From positions 123,580 to 187,579 of the forward strand of contig NZ_BMZG01000007.1 in NCBI RefSeq assembly GCF_014652675.1: DNA of 64,000 nt. Direction: 5' to 3'. Shown one piece after another: positions 46,054-56,198 of this stretch. The notes beneath the pieces are model-generated. The model ran no database searches. It was not told the origin of the DNA and saw only the letters and a program-made list of their open reading frames with translations. Every line of letters begins with the position of its first letter. Positions within the stretch are counted from its first letter, which is position 1. The position numbers and the translations under genes are program-made. Origin of the DNA: Formosimonas limnophila. GTDB lineage: Bacteria > Pseudomonadota > Gammaproteobacteria > Burkholderiales > Burkholderiaceae.

Positions 46054-47889
46054 ATTGGCGCGTTGCCATAAGCGCGAAAAACGGGGTAGCAGCAAGGGGT
46101 TTTTATCATCCGTTTGGAACGGTGTCAGGTAAGGCGTGATGGTTTTCCATTCGCTGCGGGTAAAGCATTGCTCTACCTTTAAGCCTTGCATGATGTGTGC
46201 CAAGTGCTCGGCACGTTTGGCAAGGTCGCTGGTATAGATTGTTTGTATGGCGTCACGGGTAGGTTGATACTGAGTTAATTGTTCGTTGACTTTATTTGCG
46301 TTGCCTTGAATATTGAGTTTGTTTTTGAGAATCCCTTCATCCAATATGTCTTGGTTGATGTTTTCTGATAAAAATTGAGGCAATCCTTTGAAGTGAAAAA
46401 TTTGGTTGCGCAATGACACTAATAAATAACGGGTAAAGCGCAGTGTTTTTTGCGGGTCTGCTGTGTTGAATCGTTCTGCTTGGTCTGTGAATAAATCGTT
46501 TGCACGGCTGTAAAACTGCTCTAAATTGGGCTTGTGTTCCAATGCCTTTTCGAAAAATTCTTTGGTTAATAAATCACTGTCTTTGTGCTCAGAGGATTCT
46601 GGATTGACCCATAGCGAAAATGAGCGATTGGCAAGAGCGAGACAATGACGCCACATGCGCAAAAATGCCTCGTCATTTTTGATTTTAAATTGCCCCACAC
46701 TGTGCCAAAACGGGCTGTTTTCCATATCTATATCCAGTAGGGCTTGCCATTCAGACTGGCTTTGTTGATTTTGTTGGTCGTTCATCCATTGGTAGTGAAT
46801 GACTTTACCCAAACGGATGAGTGCGTTGAGGTCTTGGTTGCCTTGGGTCTGATGAATTTTGTGCACTATGTCGTTTAAGTCTGTGGGTAGGTGCGACAGG
46901 AGTATAGCGTTTCTTTCAAAGAGCCTTTTATAGTAAGCTTTTATGGCTTGGTGTAATGCAAAGGCATCGGGGTATTTGCTTTGAATATCTGCGACGGTTA
47001 CACAATCGTGAAAGGCTTGATGTGAGTGCTCGCGTAATAACCTCCCAACCAAAGGTGCAATGTCTTTACGCTTGATGATTTTCCCCTGTTGAGGCGATTT
47101 GGTTTGTTTGTCTTTGGCCAGTTTATAAATTTGGCTAATCACATCAGATGGATTGTTTTTGCCTGTAATGGTTTGGTACTGTTTGAGTGCTTCAGAGCTA
47201 AATTCTCTGTACGCATATTTTTGTTGGTGATTTTTTTTGTTTGGGGTGTTTACGGTGACCGAGTGAGCACGATTGCTGATTAATCCGTGCTTTTGGTGGC
47301 GTAAGCTAGTAATTGTTTTTTCTTCATATAGGGCACCATGAATTTCGCCTTGATGGATGTGACGCTCGATTCGCATCACTATCAGCTCGGCTAAGCTGTG
47401 TATGTCTGCCGTCTGGTCAATTTTTTGCTGTACGAACCATTCATAATATTTCCCTAATTTACACCCAAGTGGTTTTTTGGAATCAAGCTCGCTGGATAAA
47501 ATTTGTTTATGCGTCCACTTGATTTTGGCTTCTTCATGTTGCTGCGCGAGAATATGTGAGCACATTTGTTTATATGCAATATCTGATACCGCTTGACGTA
47601 GTTTGTAATTTGCTTTTTTGTTGTCGTAGCTGTCTTTGCGCTTTTGACATGCTTTGTTGTAGTCTTCTTCACGTTTGAATTTTTCACGCTTGGGTAAGTC
47701 TACCGGTTTCAATGCGTAAGGCTTGCCAAAAATCTTATCTATCGTCGATACCCATACGGCAATGAGCGCGTCGGTGTCTTGCTCTAAGGTTTGTTTCAGG
47801 TCTACGCAGGTGTTATTTGCATGGGGATAGAAGTCACGCTGGCTGCGGGGTTGTACGCGGGTCTGTCCGTAGGGCTTGATGATTTTCAT
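46051..47889 (-). CDS. cas13a: Cas13a (C2c2), N-terminal half, type VI-A RNA-guided RNase
   Basis: 612 residues from the ATG at 47889, GGAGG six bases upstream. The N-terminus has ALIAVWVSTIDKIFGKP, and the middle FWHSVGQFKIKNDEAFLRMW followed by LALANRSFSLWVNP, both closely matching the R. capsulatus protein as I remember it. HEPN1 motif RNQIFH is at residues 494-499 (bases 46393-46410). The domain order (long N-terminal recognition lobe, HEPN1, then HEPN2 near the C-terminus) is that of Cas13a, not Cas13b or Cas13d. Together with the second half the protein would be about 1250 residues. It would process crRNA and cut RNA when guided. Confidence 0.93.
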   Translation of the reverse strand: MKIIKPYGQTRVQPRSQRDFYPHANNTCVDLKQTLEQDTDALIAVWVSTIDKIFGKPYALKPVDLPKREKFKREEDYNKACQKRKDSYDNKKANYKLRQAVSDIAYKQMCSHILAQQHEEAKIKWTHKQILSSELDSKKPLGCKLGKYYEWFVQQKIDQTADIHSLAELIVMRIERHIHQGEIHGALYEEKTITSLRHQKHGLISNRAHSVTVNTPNKKNHQQKYAYREFSSEALKQYQTITGKNNPSDVISQIYKLAKDKQTKSPQQGKIIKRKDIAPLVGRLLREHSHQAFHDCVTVADIQSKYPDAFALHQAIKAYYKRLFERNAILLSHLPTDLNDIVHKIHQTQGNQDLNALIRLGKVIHYQWMNDQQNQQSQSEWQALLDIDMENSPFWHSVGQFKIKNDEAFLRMWRHCLALANRSFSLWVNPESSEHKDSDLLTKEFFEKALEHKPNLEQFYSRANDLFTDQAERFNTADPQKTLRFTRYLLVSLRNQIFHFKGLPQFLSENINQDILDEGILKNKLNIQGNANKVNEQLTQYQPTRDAIQTIYTSDLAKRAEHLAHIMQGLKVEQCFTRSEWKTITPYLTPFQTDDKNPLLLPRFSRLWQRAN

Positions 47890-48011
47890 TGTTTTCCTCC
47901 ATTTTGTGATGTGTTAGTACATTTTACGTGGCTTAGATTATGTTTTGTGTTCTACGTTAGTTTGGGTTTTGATTGAGTCTTTAGTGAAAAAGACAGCTGT
48001 TGTTATTGTTC

Positions 48012-49118
48012 TTATTTTTTAAGCAATGGAGGTGTTCGATAATTTTGTATTGGTGTTTCAGAGAGCTTGATGGGATTAGCTACCATTTTGATTTCTTCAC
48101 CTACAATCATGTTGCGCGAGCATAGTTGCTTATCTTTGAATACACGATCAATACTGTTGATTGGGCCGCAAGGAAACCTATGTTGCTCACCCAAGGCAAT
48201 CCATTCGTCGATGGTTTTGAGTCGCATGTGTTCTGTGAGTTGGTTTTCAAGGGCTTGACGATTTTGGACGCGTGCGGGGTTGGTTGAAAAGCGTTCATCA
48301 TTTGCTAACTGCGAGCAATTTGCAGCTTCGCATAGGGATTTGAATTGTTTGTCGTTGCCAACTGCGAGCATGATGTAACCGTCTTTGACCTTGAGCGGCT
48401 GATAAGGGGCAATGCTGGGGTGGGCTGAGCCTTTTCGGGTGGGGACTTGGCCACTCATGAGGTAAGTTGCGGCTTGATTGGCGAGCATGGCGGCTTGTAC
48501 GTCGAATAGGGCGAGGTCGATGTGTTGGCCTTCGCCTGTTTTATCTCTGTGGCGCAGGGCGGCAAGGATGGCGGTGCTGGCGTATAGGCCTGTCATGAGG
48601 TCAACGACGGCGACACCGACTTTTTGGGGTGGGCCGTTTTCTTCGCCTGTGATGCTCATGAGACCTCCCATACCTTGGATGAGGGCGTCGTAACCAGGGC
48701 GTTCTTTGTAAGGGCCTGTTTGGCCGAATCCTGTGATTGAGCAGTAAATCAGACCTGGGTTGAGTGGGCCGAGGCTGTTGTAATCGAGCTGGTATTTGGC
48801 GAGGCTGCCGACTTTGTAATTTTCAATAAGGACATCGGCGGTTTTAATCAGCTCAACGAGCTGTGCGCGGTCATCGTCGCGCGTGAAGTCAATGCAAACG
48901 CTGGTTTTGTTGCGGTTGCAGCAGAAAAAATAGGCGGCATCGACCGAACCATCGTCGCGTGTGACGAATGGCGGCCCCCAGCGGCGAGTGTCATCGCCGT
49001 TTGGGTGTTCTATTTTGAGCACGGTTGCGCCCATGTCGCCGAGAGTTTGGCTGGCGAATGGGCCTGCCAAAATGCGAGATAAATCAATGACTTTGACTCC
49101 GTCGAGTGCGCCCGCCAT
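48012..49118 (-). CDS. CaiB/BaiF-family (class III) CoA-transferase
   Basis: 368 residues. GVKVIDLSRILAGPFASQTL and GDMGATVLKIEHPNGDDTRR at the start, then DALIQGMGGLMSITGEENGP and LMTGLYASTAILAALRHRDK, typical of the family, with the catalytic Asp in VAVVDLMTGLY. It moves CoA between carboxylic acids; substrate is unknown, since no acyl-CoA genes are nearby. Same strand as cas13a with 122 bases between; a CATAAT box in that gap (47937-47942) may serve cas13a. Confidence 0.92.
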   Translation of the reverse strand: MAGALDGVKVIDLSRILAGPFASQTLGDMGATVLKIEHPNGDDTRRWGPPFVTRDDGSVDAAYFFCCNRNKTSVCIDFTRDDDRAQLVELIKTADVLIENYKVGSLAKYQLDYNSLGPLNPGLIYCSITGFGQTGPYKERPGYDALIQGMGGLMSITGEENGPPQKVGVAVVDLMTGLYASTAILAALRHRDKTGEGQHIDLALFDVQAAMLANQAATYLMSGQVPTRKGSAHPSIAPYQPLKVKDGYIMLAVGNDKQFKSLCEAANCSQLANDERFSTNPARVQNRQALENQLTEHMRLKTIDEWIALGEQHRFPCGPINSIDRVFKDKQLCSRNMIVGEEIKMVANPIKLSETPIQNYRTPPLLKK

Positions 49119-49318
49119 ATTTGCTCCTTAAAATAGCTTGATTCAAGTGGCATTGTACGCCAGTTACAAGACACTGCAATGTGTGACCAGATAACGCAAG
49201 GCTTAAACTCAAAATAGAGTAAAATCTCGGACTTTAGTGCGTCTCGGTTTTAAATTTTTTGAAACAGTTCTGAACGACTGCCAACGCAGCAACTTCCAAC
49301 CAAAAATAAGCAATCTGC

Positions 49319-51121
49319 ATGAAAAATATTCGTAACTTTTCCATTATCGCCCACATCGACCATGGTAAATCCACTTTGGCTGACCGCATCATTCACATGT
49401 GTGGTGGCTTGTCTGACCGCGAAATGGAGTCACAGGTGCTCGACTCAATGGACATTGAGCGCGAGCGTGGCATCACGATTAAGGCGCAGACCGCCGCATT
49501 AGAATACAAAGCACGCAATGGCGAAACCTATTACCTTAATTTAATTGATACACCTGGCCACGTGGATTTCTCTTATGAAGTCTCGCGTTCGTTGTCGGCG
49601 TGTGAAGGCGCACTACTTGTTGTCGATGCGTCACAAGGGGTGGAAGCACAGACGGTGGCGAACTGTTACACCGCGCTCGATTTGGACATGGAAGTTGTGC
49701 CTGTTTTGAATAAAATTGACTTGCCCGCCGCTGAGCCAGCCAATGCGATTGCTGAGATTGAGGATGTGATTGGCATTGAGGCCTCTGACGCGGTTTTGTG
49801 CTCTGCCAAGACGGGTTTTGGTGTGCAGGATGTCATTGAACGCATGATTGAGCGCATTCCACCACCTGTTGGCGATGCGGATGCACCATTGCAGGCATTG
49901 TTGATTGACGCGTGGTTTGATAATTATGTGGGCGTGGTCATGCTGGTTCGCGTGGTCAACGGCACACTGAAAACCCGTGACAAAATCCAAATGATGGCGA
50001 CAGGTGTGAATCTGGGGGTTGAGCATTTGGGCATATTTACGCCGAAATCTAAAAATTTGCCTGAGTTGTCAGCAGGGCAAGTGGGCTTCATCATCACGGG
50101 TCTCAAAGAACTTGGTGCGGCTAAGGTGGGTGATACGATTACCCACGTACATTCTGCCACGCGTAAAGCTGCACCAGAGCCATTACCTGGCTTTAAGGAA
50201 ATCAAATCGCAAGTATTCGCGGGTTTGTTCCCTGTCGAATCATCAGAGTACGACGCGTTGCGTGAGTCGCTCGAAAAGCTCAAACTGAACGATGCGTCAT
50301 TGCACTATGAGCCAGAAGTGTCTCAGGCATTGGGTTTTGGTTTCCGTTGTGGCTTCCTTGGTTTGTTGCATATGGAAATTGTGCAAGAGCGGCTTGAGCG
50401 TGAGTTCAACATGGATTTAATCACCACTGCACCGTCTGTGGTGTATGAGGTTATTTTGCGTGATGGTTCAATGATTACTATGGAAAACCCATCCAAAATG
50501 CCTGACCCGAGCCGCATCCAAGAAATCCGCGAGCCGATTGTGACGGTGAACTTATTTATGCCGCAGGAGTATGTCGGCGCGGTCATGACGCTGTGTACCA
50601 ACAAACGCGGCATCCAAACCAATATGACTTACCACAGCCGTCAGGTGAAGCTCACGTATGAGATTCCGATGGCGGAGGTTGTTATGGACTTTTTCGATAA
50701 GCTTAAGTCCACTTCGCGCGGTTACGCCTCAATGGATTATGAGTTTCTTGAGTACCGTGCAGCCGACGTTGTGAAAGTCGATATGTTGCTCAACAACGAA
50801 AAAATCGACGCGCTCGCCATCATCGTCCACCGCTCGAATTCTGCACATCGTGGTCGCATGGTTGCAGCGAAAATGCGTGAATTGATCCCGCGCCAGATGT
50901 ACGATGTGGCGATTCAAGCGGCGATTGGCTCAAACATTATTGCCCGTGAGAACGTCAAAGCCATGCGCAAAAACGTTTTGGCGAAGTGCTATGGTGGCGA
51001 CATCACACGTAAGAAAAAACTATTAGAGAAGCAAAAAGCAGGTAAAAAACGCATGAAACAAGTGGGCTCGGTTGAAGTGCCACAAGAAGCGTTTTTGGCG
51101 ATTTTGCGGGTGGATGATTAA
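49319..51121 (+). CDS. lepA: Elongation factor 4 (LepA), ribosomal back-translocase
   Basis: 600 residues. GTPase motifs [34 protein letters not shown] and [12 protein letters not shown], then the LepA-specific C-terminal domain ending [20 protein letters not shown]. Acts on stalled or mistranslocated ribosomes. First gene of the lepA-lepB-rnc-era-recO-pdxJ-acpS-nagZ operon. In related genomes an rpoE-rseAB-mucD block often precedes it; here it is preceded by the divergent CaiB gene. Confidence 0.98.
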   Translation: MKNIRNFSIIAHIDHGKSTLADRIIHMCGGLSDREMESQVLDSMDIERERGITIKAQTAALEYKARNGETYYLNLIDTPGHVDFSYEVSRSLSACEGALLVVDASQGVEAQTVANCYTALDLDMEVVPVLNKIDLPAAEPANAIAEIEDVIGIEASDAVLCSAKTGFGVQDVIERMIERIPPPVGDADAPLQALLIDAWFDNYVGVVMLVRVVNGTLKTRDKIQMMATGVNLGVEHLGIFTPKSKNLPELSAGQVGFIITGLKELGAAKVGDTITHVHSATRKAAPEPLPGFKEIKSQVFAGLFPVESSEYDALRESLEKLKLNDASLHYEPEVSQALGFGFRCGFLGLLHMEIVQERLEREFNMDLITTAPSVVYEVILRDGSMITMENPSKMPDPSRIQEIREPIVTVNLFMPQEYVGAVMTLCTNKRGIQTNMTYHSRQVKLTYEIPMAEVVMDFFDKLKSTSRGYASMDYEFLEYRAADVVKVDMLLNNEKIDALAIIVHRSNSAHRGRMVAAKMRELIPRQMYDVAIQAAIGSNIIARENVKAMRKNVLAKCYGGDITRKKKLLEKQKAGKKRMKQVGSVEVPQEAFLAILRVDD

Positions 51122-51196
51122 TCAGGCTGATGTCGTTTCAATGAGCGCCCCGCTTGGTTTTGATTCATTTAATCAGTATTTATAGGAAATAAAAAT

Positions 51197-52099
51197 ATGT
51201 GGTTTGCATATGTGTTGACAATTTTATTTGTGGTGACGGGTATTTTTTGGGTGCTCGACAAAGTCGTGTTTGCGCCGAAGCGTCGACAAGCCGCTGAAGC
51301 CATTCGCGCTCAAATGAAGGGTGGTTATGGCGATGCGGTTCATGCGGCATTGGTTCGTCCTTTGTGGTTAGAATATACCGCTGGCTTATTTGGTGTAGTG
51401 GCGTTTGTGTTCATTTTACGCTCTTTTCTATATGAGCCGTTTCGTATTCCATCAAGTTCAATGTCGCCGACGCTGTACACAGGTGACTTCATCTTGGTGA
51501 ATAAATACGTTTATGGGCTGCGGTTACCGATAGGCAATCATGTGGTCATGTCCATTGGTAACCCACAGCGTGGCGATATTATGGTGTTTCAGTACCCTTT
51601 AAATAAAAACCAAAACTACATTAAGCGGGTTATCGGTATACCTGGTGATGTGGTGCGTTATGAAAACAAAAAGCTCACGGTCAATGGCAAAGCCTATCAG
51701 TATCAAGCCGCTATTGACGGCAGTATTCCTGCTGATGGTCATCCTGCTAATTCGCGAGCGAACGAAATGGGTGAACGCAACCATGATGTTTTGATTGTAG
51801 ACAATAAACCACCTGTGGATGATCGACAATTTGATTATTTGCAAATGACAGAAGGCTTGCAAGGTAAGCCTGCGTGTACTTATTTCCCTAACGGGGTTGG
51901 TTTTGAATGCACTGTGCCGCAAGGACAGTATTTCATGATGGGTGATAACCGTGATAACAGCACCGATAGTCGCTACTGGGGCTTTGTGCCTGATGAAAAC
52001 ATTGTCGGTCGCGCCAGTGCGGTTTGGTTGCATTGGGACAACATTCCATCACCGTCTGGGTTGTCGTTTAACCGCTTCCAAAGTCTTGAGGGTAAGTAA
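51197..52099 (+). CDS. lepB: Signal peptidase I
   Basis: 300 residues. Two N-terminal membrane helices, then the catalytic Ser in PFRIPSSSMSPTLYTGDFIL, the catalytic Lys in QNYIKRVIGIPGDVVRYENK and the conserved MGDNRDNSTDSRYWGFVPDE. Cleaves signal peptides on the outer face of the inner membrane. Adjacent to rnc with no gap. Confidence 0.97.
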   Translation: MWFAYVLTILFVVTGIFWVLDKVVFAPKRRQAAEAIRAQMKGGYGDAVHAALVRPLWLEYTAGLFGVVAFVFILRSFLYEPFRIPSSSMSPTLYTGDFILVNKYVYGLRLPIGNHVVMSIGNPQRGDIMVFQYPLNKNQNYIKRVIGIPGDVVRYENKKLTVNGKAYQYQAAIDGSIPADGHPANSRANEMGERNHDVLIVDNKPPVDDRQFDYLQMTEGLQGKPACTYFPNGVGFECTVPQGQYFMMGDNRDNSTDSRYWGFVPDENIVGRASAVWLHWDNIPSPSGLSFNRFQSLEGK

Positions 52100-52810
52100 T
52101 TGACCAAAGTATCTCTGAGCCGTTTGCAGGCCAAACTCGGTTATTCATTCACTGAGCTGGCGTTGTTGCGTCAAGCTTTGATCCACCGCAGTTATGCCGC
52201 GACACATTACGAACGACTGGAGTTTTTGGGTGATGGCGTGCTCAACTTTGTTATTGCGCATTGTTTGTATCAGCGGTTTTCGGATATCAAAGAAGGTGAG
52301 CTATCGCGTGTGCGTGCGCATTTGGTCAAACAAGATGCATTGGAGTCGATTGCTCGCCGTTTAAAGATTTCTGATTACCTTTACTTGGGCGAAGGCGAAT
52401 TGCGCAGTGGTGGCCTTGAGCGGCCGTCAATTTTGGCCGATGTGGTGGAAGCAATCTTTGGGGCGATTTTCTTAGACGCAGGTTTTGATGCGGTTCAGAA
52501 GGTGATTGTGTCACTTTATCAGCCCCTCTTTGATGACCTTGATCCGAACAAGGCGGGTAAAGACCCTAAAACCCAGTTGCAAGAACGCCTACAAGCCATC
52601 AAAATCGCTGTACCTAAGTACGACATCATTGACACCAGTGGTGCGGCTCATGAGCAAGTTTTCACGGTCAGTTGCGTGATTGAGGCTTTGGCTGTCCGAA
52701 CCGAAGGGGCGGGCAGTACGCGTCGACTCGCGGAGCAAAATGCGGCTCATACCGCCATGCTGTTGTTAGACGCTCAACCCGCAAAAAAATCAGCCAAACA
52801 ATTGAAATAA
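52100..52810 (+). CDS. rnc: Ribonuclease III
   Basis: 236 residues starting at a TTG directly after the lepB stop. Signature motif ERLEFLGDGVLNFVIAHCLY with the metal-binding acidic residues, then ADVVEAIFGAIFLDAGFDAV, and a C-terminal double-stranded RNA-binding domain from DPKTQLQERLQAIKIAVPKY. Processes rRNA precursors and other duplex RNAs. Confidence 0.97.
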   Translation: MTKVSLSRLQAKLGYSFTELALLRQALIHRSYAATHYERLEFLGDGVLNFVIAHCLYQRFSDIKEGELSRVRAHLVKQDALESIARRLKISDYLYLGEGELRSGGLERPSILADVVEAIFGAIFLDAGFDAVQKVIVSLYQPLFDDLDPNKAGKDPKTQLQERLQAIKIAVPKYDIIDTSGAAHEQVFTVSCVIEALAVRTEGAGSTRRLAEQNAAHTAMLLLDAQPAKKSAKQLK

Positions 52811-52878
52811 ATTCAATCAAACGATGCCCGCGTGGTGAAAACTCATCAGCGCGTATCTCACGAGAAGATCAATAGATT

Positions 52879-53793
52879 ATGACGAACACAGAGCCAAACA
52901 CCCTAAACACTGACACCTTTCATACAGGTTTCGTTGCCATTATTGGTCGTCCCAATGTCGGTAAGTCGACCTTGATGAATGCGCTCATTGGCCAAAAAGT
53001 GTCGATTACGTCAAAAAAAGCACAAACCACGCGCCACCGCATCAACGGCGTGTTGACTCAGGACAACACGCAGTATATTTTTGTGGACACCCCAGGTTTC
53101 CAAACCAAGCACGGCGGCGCGCTCAATCGTGTGCTGAACCGCAATGTCTCTCAGGCTTTGGGTGAGGTTGATGCGGTGGTTTGGGTGATTGAAGCGATGA
53201 AATTCACTTCTCAAGACGAGGCAGTTTTAAAAATTTTGCCTGAATCAACCCCTGTGATCTTGGTGGTGAATAAAGTCGATGAGTTAGAGCGCAAAAATGA
53301 CTTATTGCCCTTCGTGCAAAAAGTCGCTGCCAAATTTAACTTTAAAGAGATCATCCCCGTGAGTGCCAAAAAAGGCATTCAAACCCAAGTGTTGCTCGAA
53401 CAGATCAAGCCATTGCTACCAGAGAATCCACCATTTTTTGACGAAGATGACATCACCGACCGACCTACACGATTTTTGGCCACTGAAATTGTTCGTGAAA
53501 AAATATTTAGGCTGTCTGGTGACGAAGTCCCATATGGTTGCACTGTGACGATTGAATTGTTTGAGGAAGAAGGTAATTTGTACCGAATCGCTGCAGCCAT
53601 CATCGTTGAACGTGAAGCACACAAAGGCATGATTATCGGTAAAGATGGCGAACGCCTTAAACGTATTTCATCTGAAGCGCGTCAGGACATGGAAAAACTC
53701 TTTGGCTGCAAAGTGTTTTTAGAGGTTTGGGTGAAGGTGCGCAGTGGTTGGGGTGACTCTGAAGCCAGCCTGCGTAGCCTTGGCTATGAATGA
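52879..53793 (+). CDS. era: GTPase Era, 16S rRNA maturation
   Basis: 304 residues. G1 motif [53 protein letters not shown], and the KH domain with [20 protein letters not shown]. Binds the 3' end of 16S rRNA and couples ribosome assembly to growth. Follows rnc by about 70 bases. Confidence 0.98.
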   Translation: MTNTEPNTLNTDTFHTGFVAIIGRPNVGKSTLMNALIGQKVSITSKKAQTTRHRINGVLTQDNTQYIFVDTPGFQTKHGGALNRVLNRNVSQALGEVDAVVWVIEAMKFTSQDEAVLKILPESTPVILVVNKVDELERKNDLLPFVQKVAAKFNFKEIIPVSAKKGIQTQVLLEQIKPLLPENPPFFDEDDITDRPTRFLATEIVREKIFRLSGDEVPYGCTVTIELFEEEGNLYRIAAAIIVEREAHKGMIIGKDGERLKRISSEARQDMEKLFGCKVFLEVWVKVRSGWGDSEASLRSLGYE

Positions 53794-53840
53794 GTTGAAT
53801 CGAGCGGGCTTTTTGCCCGCCGTTTTTTAATGTTAATCAA

Positions 53841-54596
53841 ATGACTCAAAGTACACCCACTCATGGTTCTCGCCCGAATCGTCTTAAACGGGCCGTGGCG
53901 AAGGTGCTGCATGAACCCGCGTATATCCTGCACAGCCACCCTTATCGCGACACCAGTTTGTTGCTCGATGTATTTACACGCCATTATGGCCGCGTGAGTG
54001 TGTTGGCAAAAGGCGCGAAGCGGCCTTATACACAGTGGCGCGCGAGTGTGTTTCAAACATTCCAAACCTTGTCCATGAGCTTCACCAGCAAAAGCGATGT
54101 CAAAACATTGCTTGATGCGGAGTGGGTCGGTGGTATTCCGATGTTGCAGGGCGCAGCGTTGATCTCTGGCTACTACATGAATGAATGGCTGCGTCGTGGT
54201 TTGGCGCGTGATGATGTGCACGAAGGGTTGTTTGACGCTTACCAGCACAGTTTGGCGGATTTGAGTTTGAGCCCTGTGGCTGAGCATGCAGCCGTGTTGC
54301 GCGGGTTTGAAATGCAGTTGCTGGAGCAACTGGGTTTTGGTGTGCCGTTGTCTGTGGTGGGCGATATTGAGCCTAATGCGCTGTATGGGTTGAGTCAGCA
54401 TGAATGGATTTTACAAGCCAATGCAGCCATCACCGTGCATGGACAAACGCTGCTCGATATGCGAAATGCCGATTTTCATGCCCCACAGACCGCACAAGAG
54501 GCTAAAATACTTCTGAGGCATTTTTTGCATCAATACGTGGGTGATAAACCGTTGCACACGCGTAATTTGTTGCTGGATTTGCAAGGTTTGGGTTGA
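53841..54596 (+). CDS. recO: DNA repair protein RecO
   Basis: 251 residues. N-terminal OB-fold part with EPAYILHSHPYRDTSLLLDV FTRHYGRVS, then SGYYMNEWLRRGLARDDVHE and the C-terminal helical part. No zinc-binding Cys cluster, as in many proteobacterial RecO. Loads RecA with RecR. Same operon. Confidence 0.95.
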   Translation: MTQSTPTHGSRPNRLKRAVAKVLHEPAYILHSHPYRDTSLLLDVFTRHYGRVSVLAKGAKRPYTQWRASVFQTFQTLSMSFTSKSDVKTLLDAEWVGGIPMLQGAALISGYYMNEWLRRGLARDDVHEGLFDAYQHSLADLSLSPVAEHAAVLRGFEMQLLEQLGFGVPLSVVGDIEPNALYGLSQHEWILQANAAITVHGQTLLDMRNADFHAPQTAQEAKILLRHFLHQYVGDKPLHTRNLLLDLQGLG

Positions 54597-54629
54597 GTTT
54601 TTTGATTGAGTTTACGTTTTGGGGTTTTT

Positions 54630-55397
54630 ATGATTCGTCTTGGCATTAACATTGATCATGTGGCCACGCTGCGTCAGGCACGCCGCACCATTTATCCGTC
54701 GCCATTGGATGCAGCAATCATTGCTGAGCGAGCAGGGGCTGATTTGATTACCGTGCATCTGCGCGAAGACCGCCGTCATATTCAAGATGCGGACGTTGCT
54801 GCTTTGGCTCAGGCGTTCAAAAACAAAGTGTTGCACACCCACATGAATCTTGAGTCGGCCATTGTTGATGAGATGATTGACCATGCTTGTCGCATTGCGC
54901 CACGAGATATTTGCCTCGTTCCCGAAAAACGTGAAGAAATCACCACCGAAGGCGGGCTGGATGTGGCGCGCTATGCCCATGAAGTGAAGCACGCTATGAC
55001 GCGTTTGACTGATGCAGGCGTGCACCAAATTTCTTTATTTGTTGACCCTACCATCGAAGCCATGCAAGCGGCGGCTCATGTGGGCGCGCCTGTGATTGAG
55101 CTTCATACAGGATGCTACGCCGATGCGCTGACACCTGAAGCGCAAGCGTATGAGTTGGAGCGTATTCGTGTTGCGGCTTATGAAGCTAAACGCCTTGGCT
55201 TACGCATCCACGCAGGGCATGGTTTGCATTACACCAATGTACAAGCGGTTGCTCAAATCGACGTCATTGATGAGTTGAATATTGGCCATGCCATCGTCGC
55301 ACAGGCAGTTTTCACGGGCTTAGAAGCGGCGGTGCGTGACATCAAGGCTGAAATGATTAAAGCGCGGTTGAACCAAGCGTATCAACATCCGCTCTAA
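54630..55397 (+). CDS. pdxJ: Pyridoxine 5'-phosphate synthase
   Basis: 255 residues from the ATG at 54630 ([20 protein letters not shown]); an earlier in-frame start adds 8 residues. [40 protein letters not shown] and [20 protein letters not shown] are the family motifs with active-site His and Glu. Condenses deoxyxylulose phosphate with amino-ketone phosphate to PNP, in the DXP-dependent B6 route. Confidence 0.97.
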   Translation: MIRLGINIDHVATLRQARRTIYPSPLDAAIIAERAGADLITVHLREDRRHIQDADVAALAQAFKNKVLHTHMNLESAIVDEMIDHACRIAPRDICLVPEKREEITTEGGLDVARYAHEVKHAMTRLTDAGVHQISLFVDPTIEAMQAAAHVGAPVIELHTGCYADALTPEAQAYELERIRVAAYEAKRLGLRIHAGHGLHYTNVQAVAQIDVIDELNIGHAIVAQAVFTGLEAAVRDIKAEMIKARLNQAYQHPL

Positions 55398-55405
55398 TTT
55401 TTCAT

Positions 55406-55795
55406 ATGTCCCAAATCAAAATTTACGCACGAAAAGCCACGATTAACCAACATCGAGATGGGCTGTCCACGGCCATCCATGATGCGCTCATTGAGGCATT
55501 GTCGTATCCACCTGAGAAAAAGTTTCAGCGATTTATCGCGTTAGACGCGGCAGATTTTATTTATCCCGCAGATCGTAGTGACGCGTATACCATCATTGAA
55601 ATCTCGATGTTTGTCGGACGCAGCAAAGAGGCAAAAAAATCACTGGTGAAACATTTGTTTGAGAACATTAGGGAGCGGACAGGTATTGCGCCACATGATA
55701 TTGAAATCACGATTTTTGAGACGCCTCAAGAAAACTGGGGGGTTCGTGGTCAGTGCGGAGACGACTTGATGCTCAACTATAAGGTGAGTGTATGA
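55406..55795 (+). CDS. Tautomerase-family protein
   Basis: 129 residues. The layout MSQIKIYARKATINQHRDGL, a central helix, and ESSIFEIS-like strand repeats with IEISMFVGRSKEAKKSLVKH, then DIEITIFETPQENWGVRGQC, match the double-length tautomerase_2-type fold (4-OT/MIF superfamily). The usual N-terminal catalytic Pro after Met is Ser here, so activity may differ. It is inserted between pdxJ and acpS and overlaps acpS by 4 bases. Confidence 0.82.
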   Translation: MSQIKIYARKATINQHRDGLSTAIHDALIEALSYPPEKKFQRFIALDAADFIYPADRSDAYTIIEISMFVGRSKEAKKSLVKHLFENIRERTGIAPHDIEITIFETPQENWGVRGQCGDDLMLNYKVSV

Positions 55796-56187
55796 GTATT
55801 TATGGTGTTGGCACTGATCTGCTCAATGTCACCCGCATTCATGAGGCTTATGCGGCACGCGGCGAGCGTTTTGCCCAGCGGATTTTGGGTGATGAAGAGT
55901 TGGTGATTTTTCGTAGACGCTTTGAGCGTCATCGTGAGCGCGGGTTGTTGTTTCTCGCCACACGTTTTGCGGCCAAAGAGGCGTTGTCCAAAGCGATTGG
56001 CCTTGGCATGCACAGTCCCATGAGTTGGCGCGTCGCACAGTTTGTCAATGCGCCTTCTGGTAAACCCACTGTTTTGTTGTCCGAACCACTTAAATTATGG
56101 TGTGAGTCAAAGCGTTTGAGCTTTCATGTGTCTATGACCGATGAGCGCGATATGGTTTGTGCATTTGTGGTGGCTGAAATCAAATAA
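55792..56187 (+). CDS. acpS: Holo-[acyl-carrier-protein] synthase
   Basis: 131 residues, with the ATG inside the stop of the preceding gene (ATGA). GVGTDLLNVTRIHEAYAARG with the Mg-binding Asp, LATRFAAKEALSKAIGLGMH with the second acidic ligand, and the C-terminal HVSMTDERDMVCAFVV. Transfers phosphopantetheine to ACP. Confidence 0.96.
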   Translation: MSIYGVGTDLLNVTRIHEAYAARGERFAQRILGDEELVIFRRRFERHRERGLLFLATRFAAKEALSKAIGLGMHSPMSWRVAQFVNAPSGKPTVLLSEPLKLWCESKRLSFHVSMTDERDMVCAFVVAEIK

Positions 56188-56198
56188 TTGAGATACGT

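Noticed and set aside
44125..47889. Cas13b, Cas13c or Cas13d identity
   Set aside because: HEPN motifs near residues 494 and 1150 of about 1250 do not fit Cas13b (near the ends) or Cas13d (shorter protein), and the segments match proteobacterial Cas13a better.
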